A stretch of DNA of 64,000 nt from CBDAPE01 sp965198325 (GCA_965198325.1 CBDAPE010000016.1:124001-188000); one strand, 5' to 3'; shown: positions 53,826 to 63,247, counted from the stretch's first letter. Made by a program: numbers and translations. Notes: a model not told the origin generated them from the sequence alone.

Positions 53826-55100
53826 TCAGTCCGATGCCGGAGCGATCAGGATCGCGCGGAAGTCGTTAACATTGGTTCGTGTCGGCCCCGTGACGACCAG
53901 ATCGTCGAGCCCGGCAAAAAACCCGTAAGAGTCGTTATCCGCCAGAAGGGCGGCGGGATCAAGCGACGCGGCCCGGGCACGCTCGAGCGTGTCGGGGAAT
54001 ATTATCGCGCCCGCGTTGTCCTCGGACCCGTCGATCCCGTCGGTGTCACAGGCGAGCGCGCAGATCCCCGGGGCCCCGTCAAGCGCGACCGCCAGGGCCA
54101 GCGCATATTCCGCATTGGGTCCGCCGCGCCCCTTGCCGGTCATCGTCACAGTCGCTTCGCCACCCGAAAGCAGGAGCTGCAGGCCGTCGCCGCCCCGCTG
54201 TCGGGTGTCGAGCGCGAGCCGGGCGTGGGATTCGGCGAGCTTGCGTGCTTCGCCTTCGATCGCGTCGCCCAGCACGGTCGTCTCGATGTCGAGCGAGCTG
54301 GCGAAGGCTGCGGTTCGACCGAGCGCTTCCGCCGGTGTCGCGCACACCACGACCCGGGATCGTACCAGCCTTTTGTCGCCGGGTTTCGGAGTTTCGTCCG
54401 CCGCGGCGTCGAACCGGGCCCGAACCGCTTCGGGCACCGAAAGGCCATAGTGCTCGAGCACGGCGCGGGCATCGGCGAAGCTGGTGGGGTCGGGTACGCC
54501 CGGGCCCGATGCGATGATCGCTGGATCGTCGCCCGGCACGTCCGAGATCAAGAGGTTGACGAATGGGGCTGGATGGGCGGCCGCCGCGAGCCGGCCGCCT
54601 TTGATCGCCGAGAGATGCTTGCGCACGCAGTTTATCTCCGCGATCGTTGCGCCCGAGCGAAGCAGGTCGGTCGTCACGGTTCGCTTGTCCGCGAGACTGA
54701 GGCCGCCCGCGGGCAGGGCGAGCAGGGCCGAGCCACCGCCCGATATCAGGCACAGGACGAGATCGTCCGCGGTCAGGGCCGAGACCGAATCGAGGATCCG
54801 CCGGGCGGCCCGCTCTCCGGCGTCGTCGGGGACCGGGTGGGTGGCTTCGATCACCTCGATGAGACGGCAGGGCGCGCCGTGGCCCAGCCGGGTCACGACC
54901 AGGCCTTCGAGCGGCCCCGGCCAATGATCCTCGACCGCCTGCGCCATCAGTGCCGCGGCCTTGCCGGCACCGACCACCACGGTCCGCCTGGCCGGCTGCT
55001 GCGGCAGGTGGGGCGGCAGGCACTGGACCGGATTGGCCGCATCGACGGCAGTGCGGAACAGTTCGGCGAGGAGCTGGCGCGCCGGGGTCGGTTGCGTCAC
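53826..55100 (-). CDS. Glycerate 2-kinase (DUF4147/MOFRL family)
   Basis: A 424-residue ATP-dependent glycerate kinase of the TtuD/GckA type. Features: VVVGAGKAAALMAQAVED, the phosphate-binding CLISGGGSALLALPAGGLSL, INCVRKHLSAIKGGRLA and the C-terminal MOFRL domain (LLSGGEATVTM, CDTDGIDGSEDNAGAI). It overlaps the MFS gene stop by 4 bases (ATGA). With glcDEF upstream it indicates use of glycolate/glyoxylate-derived glycerate. Confidence 0.93.
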   Translation of the reverse strand: MTQPTPARQLLAELFRTAVDAANPVQCLPPHLPQQPARRTVVVGAGKAAALMAQAVEDHWPGPLEGLVVTRLGHGAPCRLIEVIEATHPVPDDAGERAARRILDSVSALTADDLVLCLISGGGSALLALPAGGLSLADKRTVTTDLLRSGATIAEINCVRKHLSAIKGGRLAAAAHPAPFVNLLISDVPGDDPAIIASGPGVPDPTSFADARAVLEHYGLSVPEAVRARFDAAADETPKPGDKRLVRSRVVVCATPAEALGRTAAFASSLDIETTVLGDAIEGEARKLAESHARLALDTRQRGGDGLQLLLSGGEATVTMTGKGRGGPNAEYALALAVALDGAPGICALACDTDGIDGSEDNAGAIIFPDTLERARAASLDPAALLADNDSYGFFAGLDDLVVTGPTRTNVNDFRAILIAPASD

Positions 55101-56386
55101 GGCAGAACTCCTTCGGCGTCACGGTTGGGGTGAGTCTCGCGTACGGCGAGGCCGACGATTAGGCCGATGGCGACGGACGCGGGCATCGCCAACAGGGCCG
55201 CATCATATGCCGCCGCAGAGTAGATTCGAACCCCCGCGTCGATCTGCCCCGTCCAGCGGGCGTCGAGAAGGAGACCGATGATGTACTGGGCCAGCGCGCC
55301 GCCGCCGAGATAAAAGGTGTTGATGATCGCCGATCCCGTGCTCGACGTTGCCGCACCGGTATGATCCTGTGCGGCGATATAGGTGAGCACGGAGGTGCCC
55401 TTAGCGATGCCGATCAGGGCAAAGAGCAGGCAGTGCACGGCGACGGGCAATCCCGGGACGAAGACGACGACGAGCCAGCCGGCCAGAGCCACAGCCATGC
55501 CCGCAAGATAGATCGCCTTACGCCGGTGGAGGCGGTTCGATAGCCAGCCCGACAGGAAGGCGCCGATCCCCAGGCCGATCAGCATGAGCGAGGCGGAGCC
55601 GGCGGCCACGGTCCGCTCGAGACCGTGGACCTGCATCATATAGGGCACCGCCCACACGCCGGCGAAGGAGAACATGGGAGCGACGAAGAAAGCACCGGAG
55701 ATCGAGAGGACCCAGACCTGGGGTTCACGCGCCGCGCGCCGCACCGGTGCGAGCAGAGTCGGGCGACGGTCCATGCCGGCTGGCCGGGCCGGAATGCCGA
55801 CGTCGGCAGGCGGCCGCTGGGTGCGGGAGAGCCAGAACAGAAGCGCGAGCAGGAGGGCGGGCCCGGCCGTGCCCCACATCGCGTCTCGCCAGTCGAGAAC
55901 CCGGAGCAGCGCCGAGAACGGCGCCTGGCCGAGCACGCCGCCGACAATGCCGAACGGCATGCTCAGGCCAACCAGAACCGCATAGCGTTCACGCGGGAAC
56001 CAGAGCATCGAGAGCGTCAGGATGCCCATGTAGCTCACGCCGCCGCTGACGCCGATCAGGATGCGGCCGACGACGGCGACATCGACGGAGGGTGCGACCG
56101 CGAAGAGCGCCGCGCCTCCCGCGCTTGCGGTCGCGGCGAACGCCAGGATCCAGCGGGGGTCCCAGCGGTCGAACAGGATACCCGCCGGTATCTGCATGGT
56201 GGCGTAGGCGTAGAAGTAGACCGCGGACAGGTTACCGAGCGGGGCCGCGGACACCTCGAATACGCGCATCAGCGAATCGACCATCGCGCTCGGGTTGGTG
56301 CGCTGAAAGAAAGTGTAGGTAAAGAACAGCGCGCCCAGCGTCCAGATCAGCCAGGGCATGAGCCGCGATCGGGCCGCCGGGCTCAC
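55097..56386 (-). CDS. Major facilitator superfamily transporter
   Basis: A 429-residue MFS protein with 12 predicted helices. Visible are the helix-1/2 substrate region FFQRTNPSAMVDSLMRVFEV, IPAGILFDRWDPRW with a D-R-(x)-(W/R) loop-2/3 motif, and LIGLGIGAFLSGWLSNRLHR at the centre. Start is GTG at 56386, overlapping the preceding small frame (GTGA). Neighbours suggest uptake of glycerate, tartrate or a similar hydroxyacid; this is inference. Confidence 0.92.
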   Translation of the reverse strand: MSPAARSRLMPWLIWTLGALFFTYTFFQRTNPSAMVDSLMRVFEVSAAPLGNLSAVYFYAYATMQIPAGILFDRWDPRWILAFAATASAGGAALFAVAPSVDVAVVGRILIGVSGGVSYMGILTLSMLWFPRERYAVLVGLSMPFGIVGGVLGQAPFSALLRVLDWRDAMWGTAGPALLLALLFWLSRTQRPPADVGIPARPAGMDRRPTLLAPVRRAAREPQVWVLSISGAFFVAPMFSFAGVWAVPYMMQVHGLERTVAAGSASLMLIGLGIGAFLSGWLSNRLHRRKAIYLAGMAVALAGWLVVVFVPGLPVAVHCLLFALIGIAKGTSVLTYIAAQDHTGAATSSTGSAIINTFYLGGGALAQYIIGLLLDARWTGQIDAGVRIYSAAAYDAALLAMPASVAIGLIVGLAVRETHPNRDAEGVLP

Positions 56387-56514
56387 GGGCCGGGCGATCC
56401 GGTTCGGGCGGGGTGGGTCTCGCGCAGCGTGAGCGCGGCGAGACCCCAGATCAGCCGGACGGTTGCTGCGATCCGACGATCGGGGAACGCTTCAGGGGGC
56501 GTTGGCGCGGTCAT
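56383..56514 (-). CDS. 43-codon frame coupled between transporter genes; MFS C-terminus-like
   Basis: Starts at ATG 56514, overlapping the EamA stop (ATGA), and ends at TGA overlapping the MFS GTG start (GTGA). The peptide MTAPTPPEAFPDRRIAATVR, LIWGLAALTLRETHPARTGS resembles the last helix and tail of the adjacent MFS protein (VGLAVRETHPNRD). It may be the remnant of a second MFS gene that keeps the operon coupled, or a real small membrane protein. Confidence 0.45.
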   Translation of the reverse strand: MTAPTPPEAFPDRRIAATVRLIWGLAALTLRETHPARTGSPGP

Positions 56515-57398
56515 CGGCTGACCCGGTGGGCCAGATAGATGCCGAACAGGACAATCGCCGCACCGGCCGCCTGGAGAGGCGTGAGCGCTTCGGCAAACAG
56601 CCACCAGGCGATAATCGCCGCGACGACCGGTTGAACCAGCAGGGCGACGGAGGAAAACGACACCTTCATATGGGCAACCGCGTAGCTGATCAGGCCCTGA
56701 CCGCCGGCGTGGGTGAAGACGCCGAGCGCAACGAGAATAATCCAGCCGTAGAGCGAGGGAACGGCGAGGCTCTCGCCCGTCATCAGCGACAGGACGATCA
56801 GAACGAGCACCGTCGGCACGCTGGTCCAGGTCATGACCATACCGGGCGAAAAGCGGCCGCGCAGGCGCTTGATGGCGAGTTGGTAAGCCCCGTAGAAAAC
56901 GCCGGTAAGCAGCGCGAGCCCGTCGCCCAGCGCATGGCTCAGATCGATCGACAGGCTGTTCCAGGCGAGCAGCGCGACGCCCGCCCAGGTCACCAGCAAG
57001 ACGAACAGAAAGCGACGCGAGATCCGTTCGCGCAGGATGAGCCAGGCGCCGAGCGCGACGTAGAGCGGCGCGGTGTTGGCGAGCAGGATGGTGTTCGCCA
57101 CCGAGGTGAACTGGATCGACCAGTGCATCGCCGCGAGATCGAAAGCCAGAAGCAATCCCGCCAGCACGATCCACATCCAGTCCGACACGCTCGGCTTGTT
57201 CTCCACCGCGACGGGCCAGACGCGCATCTCGAGGCGCAGCCAGAGCCAGCAGACGGGCAGGGAGAAGGCGATGCGGTAGACCCCGGTTGCGATCGGTTCA
57301 GCCTCGCTCAGGCGCACGAAGATGCCCGTGGTGCCGATCACGATGGCGCCGATAAGCAGGGCGGGGAGCCCGAATCGGGCGGAGGAACTGGCGGTCAC
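56511..57398 (-). CDS. EamA/DMT-superfamily transporter
   Basis: A 295-residue ten-helix transporter with two EamA domains (first: LLIGAIVIGTTGIFVRLSEA; second: GLALLTGVFYGAYQLAIKRL). Start ATG 57398. It is the first gene of the operon EamA - small frame - MFS - glycerate kinase - pyk, all linked by 4-base overlaps at the first three junctions. Cargo unknown. Confidence 0.92.
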   Translation of the reverse strand: MTASSSARFGLPALLIGAIVIGTTGIFVRLSEAEPIATGVYRIAFSLPVCWLWLRLEMRVWPVAVENKPSVSDWMWIVLAGLLLAFDLAAMHWSIQFTSVANTILLANTAPLYVALGAWLILRERISRRFLFVLLVTWAGVALLAWNSLSIDLSHALGDGLALLTGVFYGAYQLAIKRLRGRFSPGMVMTWTSVPTVLVLIVLSLMTGESLAVPSLYGWIILVALGVFTHAGGQGLISYAVAHMKVSFSSVALLVQPVVAAIIAWWLFAEALTPLQAAGAAIVLFGIYLAHRVSR

Positions 57399-57689
57399 GT
57401 CGGGGTATCCCTTACGCGGCGAGAGACCGTTTATACGGGATGGGCTGCGCCCCTGCCATCAGGATTCGACAAGCGCCCGCAGGGCTGGCAATTCGGCCGC
57501 GCGCATCTCATATTGGAGACAACACGCTTCGTGGCCCGTTACCCGTTCGGCTGTTGTGGAGCCGACGTCAAATTTCGTTCAATCGCCACGTAGGCTTACG
57601 CCGCATAGACGGCGGCCCGCGGTCGCGGGCTTCGCAAAATCCGTTTCGATTCCTCGACCCGGATTCTGCTTAATCGACGGGAGACGACC

Positions 57690-57992
57690 ATGGATGAGAA
57701 GATCCAGACCGAGCTTGAAGCCGCCGCCTATCGGCGCCTGCGCGACCATCTGCGCGAGCGGACCGACGTTCAGAACATCGACCTCATGATCCTGTCCGGC
57801 TTCTGCCGAAACTGCCTGTCGCGCTGGTACCGTGAGGCGGCGGAGGAGAAGGGGCTTGAGCTTTCCGACCCCGCGGCCCGCGAGATCGTCTACGGCATGC
57901 CCTACGACGAGTGGAAGGCGAAGCACAACCGCGAGACGAGCGAGGAACAGAAGACCGCCTACGCGGTCGAAAAGGCGAAGCACGGGTTTTGA
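57690..57992 (+). CDS. DUF1244 family protein
   Basis: A 100-residue conserved alphaproteobacterial/gammaproteobacterial protein: LEAAAYRRLRDHLRERTDVQ, NIDLMILSGFCRNCLSRWYR and YGMPYDEWKAKHN are the family signature, with a conserved Cys-x-x-Cys. Function not established; a metal or Fe-S role has been guessed from the Cys pair. It is followed by the repeat-rich hairpin region. Confidence 0.93.
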   Translation: MDEKIQTELEAAAYRRLRDHLRERTDVQNIDLMILSGFCRNCLSRWYREAAEEKGLELSDPAAREIVYGMPYDEWKAKHNRETSEEQKTAYAVEKAKHGF

Positions 57993-58030
57993 GGGGGGCC
58001 TATCGGCCTTGCCTGCAAGCCTCATTTCCC

Positions 58031-58098
58031 TTCGGCAAGCTCACCCTTCGACAGGCTCACCCTTCGACAGGCTCACCCTTCGACAGGCTCAGGGTGAG
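58031..58098. repeat. Four tandem 16-bp units (TTCGACAGGCTCACCC) with terminal hairpin
   Basis: Units at 58031, 58047, 58063 and 58079; the first has CGGCAAGC and the last ends CAGGG. CTCACCCT (58072-58079) is the exact inverse of AGGGTGAG (58091-58098). The unit resembles the dispersed TTCGACAAGCTCAGG-type extragenic palindromes of alphaproteobacteria. It sits between convergent genes and may terminate both. Confidence 0.85.
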
Positions 58099-58109
58099 GA
58101 AATCGCGCT

Positions 58110-58829
58110 TTAGAAGGGCTCCACCCAGGGCCGGATGTCTGACTCCAGCGTCCAGCAGCTCTTCGGCTGGCAGTGGAGCTGGTAATAGGCCTCGGCGATC
58201 GCGTCGGGATCGATCATCGAATCCACATCCCGCTCGGCGGTCCGGGGGTCGTCGGGTTTGAGCAGGATCTGACCGTCGATGATGACATGGGCGACATGGA
58301 CGCCCCTGGGTCCGAGCTCCCGGGCCATGCTTTGAGCGAGCGCGCGAAGCGCGAACTTGGACGCCGCGAAGTTGAAATATTTGGCGCTGCCCTTGATGCT
58401 GGCCGTCGCGCCCGTGAACAGGATCGTGCCCGAGCCGCGCTCCACCATGCCCCGGGCCGCCTCGCGCCCGACGATGAAACCGCCAAGACAACCCACCCGC
58501 CAATTCTCCTCGAAGGTCTCGACGGTCGCGTCGAGAATACTCTCCTGGCCGTAGCCGCTCGCGTTGTAGACCACCACGTCGGGCTCGCCCCAGTCGGCGC
58601 GGATGGCGCTGAGGTGGGCAATGACCGCGGCCTCGTCGGTGACGTCGACGGTGTGGCCCACAACCGTGGCGCCGGTCGCGTCCGCGATGGATCTGGCCAC
58701 CGCGTCGATCCTCTCGGGATTGCGCGAGCTGACGGCGACCTTCATGCCGGCCTGCGCGAAGCGCCGCGCGACGGCGGCGCCGAGCCCGGCGCCCGCGCCG
58801 GTGACCAGGGCGATCTGTCCTTCACTCAT
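58110..58829 (-). CDS. Short-chain dehydrogenase/reductase family protein without the catalytic Tyr
   Basis: A 239-residue SDR with NAD(P) motif VTGAGAGLGAAVARRF and VVVYNASGYG (NAG motif variant). The YxxxK motif position reads FAASK (YFNFAASKFALRALAQSM), so Phe replaces the catalytic Tyr; Lys is kept. Closely related uncharacterised SDRs share the FA(A/S)(A/S)K form. Therefore oxidoreductase activity by the usual mechanism is doubtful. The gene is convergent with DUF1244 and upstream of nothing obvious. Confidence 0.88.
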   Translation of the reverse strand: MSEGQIALVTGAGAGLGAAVARRFAQAGMKVAVSSRNPERIDAVARSIADATGATVVGHTVDVTDEAAVIAHLSAIRADWGEPDVVVYNASGYGQESILDATVETFEENWRVGCLGGFIVGREAARGMVERGSGTILFTGATASIKGSAKYFNFAASKFALRALAQSMARELGPRGVHVAHVIIDGQILLKPDDPRTAERDVDSMIDPDAIAEAYYQLHCQPKSCWTLESDIRPWVEPF

Positions 58830-58983
58830 TCTCTAGCTCCCTCCAGTGATTGCGTCGTTTTCATCTTCGCTTACGGCAGCGGACCCGTCAGTCCGCGCCT
58901 GAATAATTAATGCGCTCATGCGCCACGCGGGTTGGCGCAGCCTTGAACGGCCATGCGTGATAGCACAGGAACGGGAATTCGCG

Positions 58984-61900
58984 CTATTCAGCGGCATCGG
59001 CCTGGGGCGCCGGGTTGCGGTAAGCCTCCAGCAATTGGGCCTCGCGCTCGGCTGCGCAACGGGCCGCCTCGTCCTTGACATGACCGAACCCCTTGATCGA
59101 GAGTGGCAGCGTGGCGATCTCGACGGCGAGGCCGTGGTTTTCCGAATCGAGCCGATCGAGCAGGCTCGCCACCGTGGCCTCGTAGTCGACGATCATCTGC
59201 CGTTCCCGGCGGCGCTCGGCGGTGTAACCGAAGGGGTCCAGCGGCGTGCCCCTGAGGCCCTTGAGCCTCGCCAGAAGACGAAAGACGGTCATCATCCACG
59301 GCCCGAAGGCCGTCTTCTGCAAATGGCCTGTCCGTGAATCGCGCGAAGCTGTGAGCGGCGGTGCGAGATGGAACTCGAGCCGGGTGCGGCCCTCGAAGCT
59401 GGCAGCGAGTTCCGCCGCGAAGCGGCCGTCCGTATAGAGCCGGGCAATCTCGTATTCGTCCTTGTAGGCCAGCAATTTGTGATAGGCGCGGGCGATCGCT
59501 TCGACCAGCCCCTCGAGACGGGGTGCGCGTTCACGCTCGAGTTTTCGCGCCAGCATGAGGAGCGAGCGATAACGCTCGGCCAGGCGTGTGTTCTGGAAGG
59601 CGGTAAGGTCGACGGCCCGGCGCTCGATCAGTTCGTCGAGGCTAGCCGGGGGCGGCTCGCGGCTCGTCAAGCGCGTATCTGCCGCGGCCCGCTCGACGGC
59701 GTCGGAATCGTGGGCGGCGAGCCGGCCCCAGCGGAATGCCCGCTTGTTGGCCTCGACCATCACGCCGTTGAGTTCGATGGCCCGCTCGATGGCTTGCGCA
59801 GCGACGGGGATCAGTCCGCGCTGATAGGCGTAGCCCAGAAGCAGAAGGTTGGCGGCAATGGAATCGCCGGTCAGCCCAAGGCCCAGGCGCGTGGCGTCGA
59901 TCAGTTGGCAGTGCTCAGGGCCGGCCGCCGCCGTAATGCTCGCTCGCAGCGCCGTTTCGGGCATCTCGCATTCGCCGTCCCGGGCAAATTCGCCGACGAC
60001 GGTGGCTTGGGCGTTGATTACTGCCCGGGTGCGCCCCCTTGCCACCAGGTCGAGCGCCTCGCCGCTGGCGGCGACCACGAGATCGCCGCCAATCAGCAGA
60101 TCGGCGCCGCCCGCAGCGATTCGGGGCGCCTGAAGCGTGGTTTGATCGGCGGCAATCCGAATATGGCTGAAGACCGCGCCGTACTTCTGGGCGAGACCCG
60201 TATGGTCGAGCAGGGTGACGCCCAATCCTTCCAGGTGGGCGGCCATGCCGATCAAGGCGCTCACCGTAACCACGCCCGTGCCGCCGACCCCTGAAAAGAC
60301 GATTCCGTAGGGCGCCCCGCAGGCGGGCCGGGCCGGTTCGGGCAGGCTTTCGAGCGCAGCAGGGGCGTTCGCGGGATCGGGTTTTCGGAGCCTGCCGCCG
60401 GTCACGACCACGAAGCTCGGACAGAAGCCGTTCACGCAGCTTTCATCCTTGTTGCAGGACGACTGGTCGATCGCCCGTTTCGAACCGAACTCGGTCTCCC
60501 GGGGCATCACCGAGAGGCAGTTCGATGCCCGGCTGCAATCGCCGCAGCCCTCGCAGATGTCCGCATTGATGACGACCCGACGCGCCGGATCGTCCATCAG
60601 ACCCCGCTTGCGCCGGCGGCGCTTTTCGGTGGCGCAGGTCTGGTCGTAGATCAACGCCGAAACGCCGGGCCACTCGCGAAGCTCGCGCTGCAGGGCATCG
60701 AGATCGTCGCGGTGGTGGATCGTCACGCCTTTCGCGAAGTCCGCATTAACCGGGTATTTGGTCGGCTGATCGCTGACCACGGCGATTCGCCGGACGCCTT
60801 CGCCGTCGAGCTGGCGCGAGATCATCGCGACGTCCATCGGCCCGTCCATGGGCTGGCCGCCGGTCATCGCCACGGCGTCGTTGTAGAGGATCTTGTAGGT
60901 GACGTTCACGCCGGCGCCGACGGCGGCACGGATCGCGAGCAGCCCCGAATGGTAATAGGTGCCGTCGCCGATGTTCTGGAAAACGTGGGGTGTCTCGACG
61001 AAAAACGACTGGCCGATCCAGTTGGCGCCCTCCGCGCCCATGTGAGTGTAGGTCTCGGTGTTACGGCCCATCCACTGGACCATGTAATGGCAGCCGATAC
61101 CCGCAAGCGCGCGGCTTCCTTCGGGCAGCTTCGTCGAGCTGTTGTGAGGGCAGCCGGAACAAAAATAAGGCAGGCGGACGATCGGTGCTTCCCGTGCCCG
61201 GGAGGCCTCGTCCCGGGCTTCGAGAATAGTAACGCGTTCTTCGATTTGCGCGGTCGTATGGAAGGGCTTGAGGCGCTGCGCGATCACCCGCGCAATCAGG
61301 GACGGCGAAAGCTCGCCGGCAGAGGGCATCAGGGGTGCGCCGGCCTCGTCGCGCTTGCCGACGACGCGAGGCCGCCCGCCCGCGGCGCGATCGTAAAGCA
61401 GGGCCTTGAGCTGATCCTCGATCAGCGGGCGCTTCTCCTCGATTACGATGATCTCGTCCAGCCCCTCGGCGAAGCGTGCGAGGCCGACCGGTTCGAGCGG
61501 CCAGCTCATGCCCACCTTGTAGAGCCGCACGCCGATGTCCCGGGCGAGCGCCTCGTCGATTCCGAGTTCGTCCAGTGCCTGGCGGACGTCGAGATAAGTC
61601 TTGCCGACGGTCGCGATGCCGATCCGGGCCCGGGGCGGCTCGAAGATCAGCCGGTCGAGGCGGTTGGCCCGCGCGAAGGCCAGGGACGCCGGGATTTTCT
61701 GCTCGTGCAGGCGGCGTTCCTGATCGAGGGAAGGGTCGGGCCAGCGAATGCTGAGGCCGCCCGCCGGCATGGCGAAATCGGCCGGTGTTTCGACGGTCAC
61801 CCGGTAGGGGTCGACATCGACGCGCGCGGTGCTTTCGACCGTATCGGCCACGGTCTTGAAACCTACCCACACGCCGGCATAGCGGGACATCGCCCAGCCC

Positions 61901-62454
61901 AGCAGGCCGAAATCGAGGAATTCCTGCACGCCGGCGGGCGCCAACACCGGCATCATGGCGTCGACGAAGGCAAGCTCGCTCTGATGGGGCTGGGTCGAGG
62001 AGGCGCAAATGTGATCGTCGCCAGCGATCGCAAGCACGCCGCCCCGAGGCGCGGTGCCCGCGAAGTTCGCGTGCTTGAAGGCGTCGCCCGTGCGGTCGAC
62101 GCCCGGCCCCTTGCCGTACCAGATGGCGTAAACGCCGTCATGGGTGGCGTCCTCGTAAAGGGACGCCTGCTGGGTGCCCCAGATCGCCGTGGCCGCGAGA
62201 TCCTCGTTGACCCCCGGTTTGAAGACGATGCCGTGGCGCTCGATGAATTGCTGCGCCTGCCAGATTGCCCGGTCGAAGCCGCCGAGCGGCGAGCCGCGGT
62301 AGCCCGAGATGAAGCAGGCCGTGGCAAGCCCCCCCGCCTCGTCGCGCCGCTTCTGGAGCATCGGCAGGCGGACCAGTGCCTGGGTGCCCGAGAGCAATGC
62401 CGTGCCGCGTTCGAGCGCATAGCGGTCGTCTAGGCTGACGGGGGCCAGGGTCAT
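58984..62454 (-). CDS. Indolepyruvate ferredoxin oxidoreductase, fused alpha-beta-type
   Basis: A 1156-residue fused enzyme that oxidatively decarboxylates aryl or branched 2-oxoacids to acyl-CoA with ferredoxin. Order: pyrimidine-binding PFOR-like domain (GYRGSPLGGFDRAIW, YGKGPGVDRTGDAFKHAN), TPP domain (CSGCPHNSSTKLPEG, FQNIGDGTYYHSGLLAIRAA), Fe-S segment (ICEGCGDCSRASNCLSV, SSCNKDESCVNGFCPSFV), then the gamma domain (GIVFSGVGGTGVVTVSALIG) and a C-terminal DUF6537-type tail. Full length for the alphaproteobacterial form. It stands alone; starts ATG 62454. Confidence 0.95.
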   Translation of the reverse strand: MTLAPVSLDDRYALERGTALLSGTQALVRLPMLQKRRDEAGGLATACFISGYRGSPLGGFDRAIWQAQQFIERHGIVFKPGVNEDLAATAIWGTQQASLYEDATHDGVYAIWYGKGPGVDRTGDAFKHANFAGTAPRGGVLAIAGDDHICASSTQPHQSELAFVDAMMPVLAPAGVQEFLDFGLLGWAMSRYAGVWVGFKTVADTVESTARVDVDPYRVTVETPADFAMPAGGLSIRWPDPSLDQERRLHEQKIPASLAFARANRLDRLIFEPPRARIGIATVGKTYLDVRQALDELGIDEALARDIGVRLYKVGMSWPLEPVGLARFAEGLDEIIVIEEKRPLIEDQLKALLYDRAAGGRPRVVGKRDEAGAPLMPSAGELSPSLIARVIAQRLKPFHTTAQIEERVTILEARDEASRAREAPIVRLPYFCSGCPHNSSTKLPEGSRALAGIGCHYMVQWMGRNTETYTHMGAEGANWIGQSFFVETPHVFQNIGDGTYYHSGLLAIRAAVGAGVNVTYKILYNDAVAMTGGQPMDGPMDVAMISRQLDGEGVRRIAVVSDQPTKYPVNADFAKGVTIHHRDDLDALQRELREWPGVSALIYDQTCATEKRRRRKRGLMDDPARRVVINADICEGCGDCSRASNCLSVMPRETEFGSKRAIDQSSCNKDESCVNGFCPSFVVVTGGRLRKPDPANAPAALESLPEPARPACGAPYGIVFSGVGGTGVVTVSALIGMAAHLEGLGVTLLDHTGLAQKYGAVFSHIRIAADQTTLQAPRIAAGGADLLIGGDLVVAASGEALDLVARGRTRAVINAQATVVGEFARDGECEMPETALRASITAAAGPEHCQLIDATRLGLGLTGDSIAANLLLLGYAYQRGLIPVAAQAIERAIELNGVMVEANKRAFRWGRLAAHDSDAVERAAADTRLTSREPPPASLDELIERRAVDLTAFQNTRLAERYRSLLMLARKLERERAPRLEGLVEAIARAYHKLLAYKDEYEIARLYTDGRFAAELAASFEGRTRLEFHLAPPLTASRDSRTGHLQKTAFGPWMMTVFRLLARLKGLRGTPLDPFGYTAERRRERQMIVDYEATVASLLDRLDSENHGLAVEIATLPLSIKGFGHVKDEAARCAAEREAQLLEAYRNPAPQADAAE

Positions 62455-62550
62455 CGCTCACAGTCCTCGGGCGCGGGAGGAGGCCGCGCCGCAATCACCC
62501 TACAAGCTAAGGCAACGGTCTGAACGGTCAAGCATCCTGCAGGAGACCGA

Positions 62551-63186
62551 TCATCGTGCAACGAAGCCGTTATTATCGTAGGCGACTTCCGAAAGCGAGC
62601 AGTGGCGATCGGCGAAGTCGAACGCAATCGGCCCGGTTGCCTTCGCCCGGTCGGCGGCCATCTCGGCCTCGTCGTATTCGAACCCCTCGGGCATCACGAC
62701 ACGCATGCGGTGGGGTGTCCCGGTCACCGGATTGCGGATCGGCTCGTTTTCACACTCCATGAGGCCCGGGACCGCCATTCGGCCGGTCCGTCCCTCGAGA
62801 TCGAACTCGAACTCGATGGGCAGGAACTCGGGTGAAACGACCGTCTCGGTGATCGCGGCGAAGATCGCGAACATGGTGCTTGCCGGCTGATCCTCGCCCG
62901 ACATGATCGTGAGCAGCGCGTTGCGCTGGTCCTCGTCGGCCCGTTCATCGATGATCGGATGCAGGGTTCCGTTGCCGTGGTGGATGGCTTGCGGGAAGTG
63001 AAAGGCGACGACGAAACGCAAGCCGTCGAGTTTCGTGTCGCGGTAATGGCCGGTTTCGATCTCGTAGCTCACGGCGCCTTCGCAGCTCGTGTATGTGGGC
63101 GGGGCATTGGCATCGCAGGGGCAGCCGAAATCGCAGCTGCAATAAACCAGGTGCTTCGCGGAAAATCTCCAATCGGTCGTTGCCAT
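62551..63186 (-). CDS. DUF1326 domain protein
   Basis: A 211-residue DUF1326 protein with the N-terminal Cys-rich motif VYCSCDFGCPCDANAPPTY, and HHGNGTLHPIIDERADEDQR typical of the family. Function not established; some members occur with metal or aromatic metabolism genes. The ATG at 63186 is chosen since the family begins just before W-x-(F/L); longer reading upstream is not supported. Confidence 0.92.
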   Translation of the reverse strand: MATTDWRFSAKHLVYCSCDFGCPCDANAPPTYTSCEGAVSYEIETGHYRDTKLDGLRFVVAFHFPQAIHHGNGTLHPIIDERADEDQRNALLTIMSGEDQPASTMFAIFAAITETVVSPEFLPIEFEFDLEGRTGRMAVPGLMECENEPIRNPVTGTPHRMRVVMPEGFEYDEAEMAADRAKATGPIAFDFADRHCSLSEVAYDNNGFVAR

Positions 63187-63247
63187 CTCGCGTCTCCCTG
63201 CAGCTTTCACTACGGCAGTCGCATTCGGGCCAAGCTCGACGAAGAGG

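Noticed and set aside
58031..58098. Regular repeats considered as a CRISPR array
   Set aside because: Units are directly adjacent without spacers and only 16 bases long.
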